The notes beneath the pieces are model-generated. The model was not told where the DNA came from and did no database searches. It saw nothing but the letters and a program-made list of their open reading frames with translations. Below are positions 27,101-34,138 of a stretch of DNA of 64,000 nucleotides, in pieces (position 1 is the first letter of the stretch; the number at the start of each line of letters is the position of its first letter). The stretch lies in the NCBI RefSeq assembly GCF_028583425.1, contig NC_072796.1, positions 122,113,464 through 122,177,463 of the forward strand. Reading direction: 5' to 3'. The DNA comes from Eublepharis macularius (lineage: Eukaryota; Chordata; Lepidosauria; Squamata; Eublepharidae). The translations under genes and the position numbers were made by a program.

Positions 27101-30100
27101 ACAGAAGCAAATCTTTTAAAAGCAAGTATGATTTTAAAAAACTTATTAAAAGCCTGAATAAAAAGATGCGTTTTAGCCTGGCACCTGAAGGAAAGCACTG
27201 GAGAGGTGCTAGGCAAGCCTGAAGGGGGAGAGCGAAAGGTGAGCAAAAAAATCCTCTTTCTCCAGCCCTCTGAAACGAGGGGCACAGAGAGCAGAGCATG
27301 AGAGGCAGATCTTAACTGGCAGGCTGGACAGTCTGGGAGATGCCCCTTTAGGCACCCTGGCCCCAAGCCATTTAAGGCCTTTAATGTAAGAACCAGCACT
27401 TTGAATTGTGCCCAGAAATATACGAGTAACCATTGCTGATCCTTCAGCTCCGGGAAGATACAGTCCCTGTAACCAACCCCTGCCAGCAGCCTGCCTGCTG
27501 CATTTTGGATCAACTGAAGTTCCCAAACCCTTTTCAAAGGCAGCCCACACAGAGTGCATTACAGTAATCTAATTTGGATGTCGTCAGAGCATGGATCACC
27601 GGGGCCAGAGCACGCTTCTTAAGGAACAGCCATATCCGGTGAACGAGCCAGAGCTGACAAAAGGCACTACATGCCACAGAAGAGACTTGAGCCTCCAAAC
27701 ATAGGCCAGGATCCAGCAGCACCCCCTCCCCAAGCTCCTAACCTGCTCCTTCAGGGGGAGCGCAACCCCCTCCAGGACAGGCTGGCTCTGCAGTCCTCAA
27801 GCGGCTTCTCCATTGACCAATACTACCTCAGTCTTGTCTGCTGTGAGCTTCAGTTTATTGGCTCTCATCCCTCCAATTACCTGCTCCAGATACCTATTTA
27901 GGATTTCCACAGACCCTGCTAGCCTCCACAGCATAAACGCCACAGGGCCAAGCTGCAGTCCCCCAGCACAACTTTCTGGAACGGGTCAATCAAATAAGAG
28001 CAGAACCACTGAAACACGGTGCAGCTAGTCCCAGCCCTGTCAGCCTCTCCAGAAGGACACGTAGTTGATAGTATCGAAAAGCTACTAAGAGGTGCCGGAG
28101 AATCAGAGAGACACTCTTAAATAGGTCTACTTAGAAACAAGTCATATTTTATTCAGCAGAACTTACTCAAAGAAAACCATTCCTGGGACTTAAGACTTTT
28201 ATTTTGGGTACCGTTTATAAAGTATCTGTGTGATTTGATTTCAACTTGAACCATTTGAAAAAAAAGCCTATTGAAAAAACGCACGTCAACAATGGCCCAA
28301 AGTTCAGAGGATGTTCTTATTTAAGAAGCCACAGCTAAGCATTCTGAAAGGCAAAAGGTTACAGCGCCTTTTACTAAACCACTTTCTGGGCAGAATACAA
28401 AAACCAAGAGAGCTTTGAAACATCCTCAGCAATTCTTCAAACAAAAGCAATCAGAGCAATTGGTGTGTGTTGAGGAAAGAACGGGCCCTAGTTAGAACAG
28501 CTAATAGGCTGAGAATCAAAGAAAACTCCTCAGCTCGCCCTCCCCCAGGTCTTTGGAACAAAATGCGCAATAACAATTTCAACAGAATTCTTAACTTCCA
28601 GAGTCACCTTAAGAAATTGTAGCCACTTACCCATGAATTTACCGTATATTTATTATTTGGATACTTCTTGTGGCAGAGATAACAGAATCTTTAGAATTTT
28701 TCTTCAGCTTAAAAATGGATTTTCCATTACAAAAATGTATGTGATTTTTATACTGTAGATAAGCACTGGTTATCATAATATCTCTTTTTGTCTAGGAAGG
28801 AGCTAATGCAGAATTCATTTCAAAGGGTTGAAGCTGGATCAAGAATGAATGAAATATGACGAGAATGATCAGGGGTCTGGAGACTGAGCCCTACAAGGAA
28901 AGGCTGAGGGCCTTGGGAATGTTTCGTTTGGAAAAGAGATTGAGGGGGGACATGATTGGTCTCTCTAAATATTTGGTGTCATTTGGAGGAGGGCAAGGAG
29001 CTGTTCCAGTTGGCAGCAGAGGATAGGACCCGAAGAAACGGGCTTAAATTACATGAAGGTACCGGCTGGGTATTAGGAAAAACTTTTTCACAGTCAGAGT
29101 AGTTCAAAGTTAGAATCAGCTGCCTAGGGACGTGGTGGTGAGCTCCCCTTCACTAGCAGTTTTCAAGAAGAGGCTGTATGAATATTGGTCAGAGATGCTT
29201 TAGGCTTATCCTGCATTGGGCAGGGGGTTGGAATAGAAGGTCTGTATGGCCCCTTCCAACTCTGTGATTCTGTGAAATCCCAGGTGCCAGGGCATCTAGA
29301 AATTTCAATGCAGTACCCAGTACTTTCAGCAATGATCCTATTGCACTGTCTCTGAACAATCCTCAGCAGACATACAGAGCTTATTTATTATTTGAGATGA
29401 ACGGAGCAGAGCAGAGTCAGTTTGGTGTAGTGGTTAAGAGCACGGGACTCTAATCTGGAGAACCGGGTTTGATTCCCCACTCCTCTGTTTGAAGCCAGCT
29501 GGGTGACCTTGGGTCAGTCACAGCTTCTAGCTTTCTCAGCCCCACCCACCTCACAGGGTGATTGTTGTTGTGGGGATTATAATAACATACTTTGTAAACC
29601 AGTCTGAATTGGCGTTAAGTCATTCTGAAGGGTGGTATATAAATTGAATGTTGTTGCTGTTGTTGTTATTTCACTTGATTTTTTTTGTTATATGATTTAA
29701 AAATGCATGTGCATGAAGGTTGGGTCACTGCTTGTTTGTATGTTAATTCTACGCCATTCAGGGGTGGTAAATCAATTCATTTCTTAACCAGTTGCTTTCT
29801 AGACTGGCTCCAATATTCAGTTATATGGAGGTTTCCAAATGAGTTTATGAGTAACTGCAAAGAAGACAGGCTAGGATTAGAGGTGAGTTTTTTGCTCTGG
29901 TGATGACAACCAGAGTTATGTCATAGTTGTATTGTCGAAGGCTTTCACGGCCGGAGAACGGTGGTTGTTGTGGGTTTTTCGGGCTGTATTGCCGTGGTCT
30001 TGGCATTGTAGTTCCTGACGTTTCGCCAGCAGCTGTGGCTGGCATCTTCAGAGGTGTAGCACCAAAAGACAGAGATCTCTCAGTGTCACAGTGACACTGA

Positions 30101-32905
30101 GAGATCTCTGTCTTTTGGTGCTACACCTCTGAAGATGCCAGCCACAGCTGCTGGCGAAACGTCAGGAACTACAATGCCAAGACCACGGCAATACAGCCCG
30201 GAAAACCCACAACAACCATATGTCATAGTTATTTATACACTGCAACACTTTTGTTAGAATTTTAATAAAAGTGCGAGAACCTGTTAAAGATTAGGATTTG
30301 CAATAGTAATAATTAGAATTTTAGTGCCAGCTCCTAAACCCAAAGAAAATTTGTCAAGGCCTGGTTTATGGTCTTTCTTGTTGCATACTATCAAACATTA
30401 TCATACTAGAAACCCAGTTTCTAGCATCTCAGGTAAGTATTAGTAACAAGGATTCCCCTGATTGCATAAGTAACATTAATTAGGTTTCCATTTTGCACCT
30501 CCAAACCTGTTAGACAAAAACACTGAACTATAAATCTCTCCTGAAACAGGAAGGACGGGCAGGGAATTGTCACAGCACCTTTTTCAGGACACTTCCAAGT
30601 CCTACAGGAGGATTTGGTGGAAATCAGCACAATGCTATGAGTACCAGCACCTTTTCCCCTCAAAAAAACACTGTCTGCGACAACATATTTCATCTTTCCA
30701 GGCACCTTTTGACTTGCATTATATTTTTACTTGTTATTTACTCTTATTTACTTGTCATTTACTCTTTCAGAAGTAAATACCTTGCTTCAATTTAAACACG
30801 ATGGAACTTCTCTATGTGCTTGTTCCCATACGGTCCTAAATTCTGTATGTACGATCATCTCTCAAGACCATCGTTGTTTTTTCACATAATACAGGGCTGA
30901 AGTACAGCAACCAGAACAAAGCCAAGCCCAAATTAAGCACCAGTAGGAAAGCAAGTGTGTTGTAATATAGTTAGTGTATCGATCTAACTAGGGAGACTCA
31001 GGCCCAAATGCTTCATCATTAAGCCCCCTTGGTAACCATGGGCCACTCAATTGTCTTCCTGTCTAACCTACCTTGTAGGTACTGAGATGACCTTGTGTGC
31101 TGCTCCCTGAAGGAGGAAAGGAATGGGGGGGAGTGTATGTAATTAAATTAGTAGAAGCCACAGAAATCAAAAAGGGCCTTAACCATTAAACCAAATGCAA
31201 AAAGCAATGGCAATTTCCCTGCAAACAACTGAAAAAGGATTGTCTCCAGGATTTAATTTTAATTAATTTAGCAGGATTTAGTCCTCTTGGGGTCAGTACT
31301 AAGCCTAGCAACAAGCAAAAGCACAAGCGAAGAGTACCCGTCCTTGTTCACTGAGGGAAGAATCAGTCAACTCACTCAAATGTTTGGAATTAAGAGCACG
31401 ATCTTTCTGGTTAAGAAGGCAGAGACTTCCACGCAGAATTGAAACCTTGCCCTTCTAAGGTCCACTCCACTTCCATCTACTCACTTCAGTTCCTAGAAGC
31501 AGTCTACAGCAGGATTAAGAGATAACCAATCCTGGTTTGATATGCAATCTCCAAGGGAAGACCAGACCGGACCTGTCCACCAGCCAGAGAAGGAGCAGAT
31601 GCCGGAACAGAACTCTGCAGAACTGCCAGTTACCCCAAGACTTCAAAAGTAAGGAGATGGATCCACTAGCCTCTGCTACCAGCCAGGGGTCCAAAGCCTG
31701 CTGAGAAGCACTTTCTAAAAAAATTATCTAACCTAGTGTTTTTCAACATCCATGAAGACCATTTGATTAAAAGGTCAGGCATAAATCTTGAAACTGTTTA
31801 TTTCATCTATATTCCACCTCTCTTCTTTGGAGGTCTCTCATCCAACTGCTAACCAAGGCTGACCCTATTTAGCTTCTAAGACTGGACGAGATTGGGCTTG
31901 GCTGGGCTATCCAAGGCAGGGCCAGCATAGTGTAGTGGCTAGAATGTCACCCTAGGTTCAAGGCAAAATGGTAGTGGTGAAACGTGCCATTAAGTCATAG
32001 CTGACTTATGGTGACCCCAGCTGGACTTTTCAAGGGAAGAGACTAGCAGAGGTGGTTTGCCATTGCCTGCCTCTGCAACCCTGGTCTTTCTTGGAGGTCT
32101 CTCATTCAATTCCTAACTAAGGCAACCCTGCTTAGTTTCCAAGGTCTGATGAGACTGGGCTTGCCTAAGCTACCCAAGGCAGGGCCAGCATAGCGTAGTG
32201 GCTAGAATGGCACCTTAGGGTCTGGTAAGTTTTAGTTCAAACCCCTATCCAGCTGCTGTTATCTTTCACTCAAGGCCATCATCAGGATACAAAAGAGAAG
32301 GAGGCCCTGTACAGCATCCTGACAAGAAGGGCTGGGCTGGATAAAGGTATAGCAGACACTCAAGAAGCAGGACCATTGTGAGCATACAAAAGGGAAGGAG
32401 GCAGGGTTGCCAACCTTCAGGACCTCCCCCTGAACTACAATCAATCTCCATGCTACAGAGATCTCTTCAAGAGCAAGATTCGGTTCCAGTAGCACCTTAC
32501 AGACCAACTAGATTCCCAGGGTATGAGCTTTCGAGAATCAAAGCTCAAAAGCTTATAACCCTGGAAATCTACTTGCTCCTTAAGGTGCTACTGGACTTAA
32601 ATCTGGATCTTCTACTACAGGCCTACACGGCTACCCACTTGATCCTGATCTGATATTCATGTGGGAACCGTGAGGGCCCACCTCGCCCGCCCTCCTTTTT
32701 CATCCGCCCTCAGGCCAAGGAGCTCAGCCTAGCCCAGTTGCTCTTTCCCGCCGACTCCTCCAACCCTTTCCCTCGCCCCCAAGCTCACCAGCCCGTCGAT
32801 CTGCACTTGCTTCACGGCGGAGTCGCCCGGGACCGCTTTGGCTTTCCCTTTACTGCCGCCCAGGGAAGAGGAGCCGGCTGCGGGTGCTTCCTTGCGAGAC
32901 GCCAT
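15043..32905 (-). CDS. EIF3H: EIF3H, translation initiation factor 3 subunit H, 5' part (coding exons 1-2)
   Basis: eIF3h is an MPN-domain subunit of the eIF3 complex, which binds the 40S subunit and promotes initiation in the cytoplasm. The window holds the first 91 codons and one base of the next. Exon 1 gives a low-complexity N-terminus rich in Ser, Gly and Lys followed by [12 protein letters not shown]; exon 2 gives [15 protein letters not shown] and the start of the MPN fold ([20 protein letters not shown]) up to DDADFDE. The match to remembered human EIF3H is nearly residue for residue after the variable N-terminus. Intron 1 is about 17.6 kb; intron 2 runs off the left edge and is at least 15 kb. 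I saw no exon 3 (VQYQMEMM region) in 1-15042, so the remaining exons should lie outside. The gene is divergent from UTP23. Confidence 0.96.
15355..15377 (+). repeat. (ACA)n short repeat
   Basis: About six ACA units; simple sequence inside EIF3H intron 1. Confidence 0.8.
15801..16001 (-). mobile_element. tRNA-derived SINE (second family), antisense
   Basis: The minus strand begins GGGGCAGGGTTGTCGCTCAG with box A-like TCGCTCAGTGGTACAGC and box B-like TGGTTCAATCCC, a tRNA-like head of about 75 bp, followed by ATCTCTGGTGAAAAAG, GACCTCTGCCGGAGAGTCTG and TTCAATATAAGGCACCTTCA. Pol III promoter boxes are visible, but the body rules out a functional tRNA gene. Confidence 0.75.
21590..21872 (+). mobile_element. 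L2-type LINE 3' tail
   Basis: TACTGGCTAGTTCCTGCATT, GCTTTGTTTCAG and CCTTGAGTCTCAGTGAGAAA followed by GTGGGCCATAAA and AT-rich repeats match the tails at 4728 and 45905. Confidence 0.65.
22810..23157 (-). mobile_element. CORE-SINE, antisense, interrupted
   Basis: TTTTATCTTCATAATAACCC with GTGAGGCGGGCTAGACTG at one end and GATCTGAACCCAGGTCTCTG plus CAATGCTCTAATCACAGTAT at the other are core and head of the same element; the middle 150 bp or so is unrelated. Confidence 0.45.
24010..24115 (+). mobile_element. Foldback element, partial
   Basis: Contains GAGCTGTGACTCACGAAAGC and TCTTATAGGTGCTACTGGAC, the family's right-arm signature; the left arm is largely missing. Confidence 0.6.
26955..28115 (-). 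mobile_element. L2-type LINE fragment
   Basis: On the minus strand it encodes, with interruptions, [17 protein letters not shown] (about 27840), [17 protein letters not shown] (about 27570), [14 protein letters not shown] and [20 protein letters not shown], the C-terminal RT region typical of L2 elements. The left end at 26960-27010 is the untranslated tail. Several frame changes show it is old. Confidence 0.8.
28125..28200. mobile_element. Short palindromic element, diverged
   Basis: TAGGTCTACTTAGAAACAAG and TTATTCAGCAGAACTTACTC match the same group as 37832. It abuts the L2 fragment that ends at about 28115. Confidence 0.5.
28858..29280 (+). mobile_element. CR1-type LINE, 3' end
   Basis: It matches the last 410 bp or so of the element at 35962 (GATCAGGGGTCTGGAGACTG, then AAAAACTTTTTCACAGTCAG) and ends in the CR1 tail with ATTCTGTG repeats. 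It is more diverged and its frame is interrupted. 5' truncated. Confidence 0.85.
29418..29670 (+). mobile_element. tRNA-headed CORE-SINE (MIR-like)
   Basis: The head GGTGTAGTGGTTAAGAGCAC with box B-like GGGTTTGATTCCCC is followed by a core CTGGGTGACCTTGGGTCAGT, CCTCACAGGGTGATTGTTG and a LINE-type tail TTTGTAAACCAGTCTGAATT, ending in TTG repeats. A well-preserved copy. Confidence 0.8.
29929..30218. mobile_element. 290 bp near-perfect palindromic element with 12 bp target duplication
   Basis: Two arms of 128 bp (29962-30089 and 30091-30218) are reverse complements with one mismatch seen by eye, around a single central base at 30090. A further 33 bp at the left (with GGCTTTCACGGCCGGAG) is unpaired. 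The direct repeat TATGTCATAGTT flanks it (29917-29928 and 30219-30230). It has no coding capacity. Related palindromes are common in squamates as I recall. It interrupts a copy of an unclassified repeat whose sister copy at 53.2 kb lacks it. Confidence 0.85.
30985..31135 (+). mobile_element. CORE-SINE, degenerate
   Basis: ACCATGGGCCACTCAATTGT, AACCTACCTTGTAGGTACTG and a diverged tail fit the core order; head not recognisable. Confidence 0.4.
31828..32190 (-). mobile_element. 5S-rRNA-derived SINE, tandem/composite
   Basis: On the minus strand two segments (31918-31828 and 32185-32090) read as the 3' two-thirds of 5S rRNA, with box A AAGCTAAATAGGGTCAG-like, the TTAG intermediate element and box C-like TTGGATGAGAGACC. 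Downstream of the 32185 copy comes a body with CAGGCAATGGCAAACCACCT and CATAAGTCAGCTATGACTTA. Each 5S segment is bordered at its plus-strand right by GGCAGGGCCAGCATAGTGTAG, a SINE head start. The layout suggests duplication of a unit of about 265 bp. Confidence 0.75.
32403..32460 (+). mobile_element. MITE-like repeat, truncated copy
   Basis: Begins AGGGTTGCCAACCTTCAGGA, the same terminus as the pair at 34238/34498, and stops after about 55 bp. Confidence 0.5.
32468..32645 (+). mobile_element. Foldback element, shortened at its centre
   Basis: Arms AGCAAGATTCGGTTCCAGTA / TACTGGACTTAAATCTGGAT and CCAGGGTATGAGCTTTCGAG / AAAGCTTATAACCCTGG pair as in the family, and the right end has CTACACGGCTACCCAC. 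Part of the central palindrome is lost. Confidence 0.7.
32789..32905 (-). CDS. EIF3H: EIF3H coding exon 1
   Basis: It has 39 codons and starts at the ATG at 32905-32903 in the context GAC-ATG-GC. The peptide begins [11 protein letters not shown] and ends VQIDGL. The donor is GT at 32788-32787 (CTG|GTGAGC), leaving phase 0. The in-frame upstream codons (MLFSLD) are not part of known EIF3H proteins, so the MASRK start is chosen. Confidence 0.96.
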
Positions 32906-33120
32906 GTCTAGGGAAAAGAGCACACCACCCGGAAAGGAAAGAGGACGGCACCAGAAAATTGTTCAACGACAATACTTCCGGGTGGAAACACAGTCCTCGG
33001 AAAAAGGTTCCGGGTAGCAAAGCGAAACTCCTCGTTCCGCTGGCGCAAAAGGACGGGAGGCGCAAAGGAAGCCGACCGAAGATTTTAACGCGCGTGCGCA
33101 GTAGTGTTTATTCGTTCTTT
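32906..33120 (-). promoter_or_regulatory. EIF3H: EIF3H promoter, CpG-rich, with candidate TOP start
   Basis: The 5' flank of EIF3H is CpG-dense and continuous with exon 1. Visible motifs include ETS-type CCGGAA cores (near 32929, 32974 and 33006, in either orientation) and a partial NRF1-like GCGTGCGCA at about 33093. On the minus strand an uninterrupted 14-base pyrimidine run at 32944-32931 begins with C and lies about 39 nt before the ATG, which fits a 5' terminal oligopyrimidine (TOP) start. EIF3H is reported in the literature as a TOP mRNA. Motif positions are read from sequence; the start site is inferred. Confidence 0.7.
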
Positions 33121-33194
33121 CGCCCCACCGTCACCCCCATTTTTATTCGGAAAGATCGAATGTTTGCTGCCTGAGCAATCAGTGAGATCCTGTC

Positions 33195-33275
33195 TAATGC
33201 ATATTTATTTATGAGTAAGTCCCATCCAATTGAGTGGATTTACTCCCAAGTAAATATGCATAGGGTATGAAACAT
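33195..33275. mobile_element. Short palindromic element, diverged, in the EIF3H-UTP23 spacer
   Basis: AGTAAGTCCCATCCAATTGA and GTGGATTTACTCCCAAGTAA with a following TGCATAGG resemble the family seen at 37832. Confidence 0.5.
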
Positions 33276-33364
33276 GGAAATTTGTTTGCACGTGCAAATT
33301 GTTTATATTGCAGCTTTGCTCCCCCCCCCCAATCGGTTTCTATTCGACTCCGTTTGATGGAAGG

Positions 33365-33455
33365 CAGCTTTGACTCTCCAAAGCTCATACACTGAAAATC
33401 TTGTTGGTCTCTAAGGTGCCACTGGACTCAAATCCATCTGGAGGTTGGCAGCCTT
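33365..33455 (+). mobile_element. Foldback element, right half, between the two promoters
   Basis: The right-arm signature (CAAAGCTCATACACTGAAAA, then TGGTCTCTAAGGTGCCACTG) lies between the EIF3H and UTP23 start regions. The EIF3H-UTP23 spacer has therefore accepted mobile DNA. Confidence 0.6.
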
Positions 33456-33839
33456 CAAAACCCAGAAAACCTAACATGACTATAATGATTATTTTTCATT
33501 CTTTATTCCGAAGGAGTTGCGCTGTTCGTTTGTGGCAGTAAAAAGTAACAGCAGTCTTGTGATCCCTTGAAGAGTCACACATTTTTCATTCCAGCATAAG
33601 GTTTGGTGAATGAAAAATCTGTCAATCTTAAGATACCTTCAGACTTTTTAAATACTCCTGCTCGCAATAATGAAGATCCACTCATTGCATTTCATGCTAT
33701 GAAATGCGATACAGCAAAAACAAAATGTGCTGGAATAAAACTCGATTTGTCTTTAAGGAGCTGAGCGGCTTCAATGTATTTACTTGCATCCTTTAAAGCA
33801 CCGCAGGATTCCTTTTGCAACACTTGTAAGGGGTTTTTT

Positions 33840-33950
33840 TTGTGCTTAAGCACTGCCATTGCGCATGCGTAAAATACTCTTCCGGCACAGCCGTTGCGCT
33901 TCCTGGATCAAAAATTAACCGGCGGCAGCTCTTCCGTTGGAGTTGCTGCG
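33840..33950 (+). promoter_or_regulatory. UTP23: UTP23 proximal promoter and 5' UTR
   Basis: Directly before the UTP23 ATG there is an NRF1-type TGCGCATGCGT (33860-33870), then an ETS site CTTCCGG (33879-33885) inside a pyrimidine stretch that is a plausible initiator. No TATA box is visible. NRF1 and ETS sites are typical of TATA-less housekeeping promoters. An ATG inside the NRF1 motif (33865) opens an 17-codon frame ending at 33918, which would matter only if transcripts start upstream of it. Confidence 0.65.
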
Positions 33951-34138
33951 ATGAAGATCAAGCGGCAGAAGCACGCCAAGAAGCACATGGGCTTCTACAA
34001 GTACAACTTCGGCTTCCGGGAGCCTTTCCAGGTGTTGCTGGACGGCACCTTCTGCCAAGCGGCGCTGCGCAACAAGATCCAGATCCGGGAACAGCTGCCC
34101 GGTTACCTGGCCGGCACCACGCAGCTCTGCACCACCCG
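33951..34138 (+). CDS. UTP23: UTP23 coding exon 1
   Basis: It has 62 codons plus two bases. The ATG at 33951 (GCG-ATG-A) starts [12 protein letters not shown] longer in-frame extension upstream is not supported by the family. The exon ends ACCACCCG|GTAAGC; the split codon makes Arg63. It encodes the N-terminal basic segment and the first part of the PIN-like fold, ending in TQLCTTR. Confidence 0.96.

Larger units (their letters stand above)
29281..30400 (+). repeat. Unclassified interspersed repeat, copy A (interrupted)
   Basis: Segments at 29281-29380, about 29740-29928 and 30219-30400 match, in order and orientation, segments of copy B at 52700-53430: CCCAGGTGCCAG, then ACTGGCTCC with ATTCAGTTATATGGAG, then GATGACAAC, TTATTT, and CCAAAGAAAATTTGTCAAG. 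Copy A is interrupted by a CORE-SINE (29418-29670) and by the 290 bp palindrome. No open frame, terminal repeat or tail assigns it to a class. Confidence 0.6.
15200..32788 (-). other. EIF3H: EIF3H intron 1
   Basis: An intron of about 17.6 kb between the two coding exons, with GT donor at 32788 and AG acceptor at 15201. It carries a tRNA-SINE (15801), an L2 3' end (21590), a larger L2 fragment (26955), a CR1 3' end (28858), a copy of an unclassified repeat (29281), CORE-SINEs, a 290 bp palindrome (29929) and a 5S-rRNA-derived SINE (31828). I see nothing recognisable in about 16010-21540 and 23160-26950 apart from scattered AT-rich sequence and a half foldback element near 24000. Confidence 0.85.

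Noticed and set aside
27055-27537. 160-codon open frame as a possible host gene
   Set aside because: Its content ([30 protein letters not shown]) is L2 LINE reverse-transcriptase C-terminus.
31828-31918. A 5S rRNA gene or pseudogene
   Set aside because: Only part of 5S is present, diverged, and joined to a SINE body; it is a SINE component.
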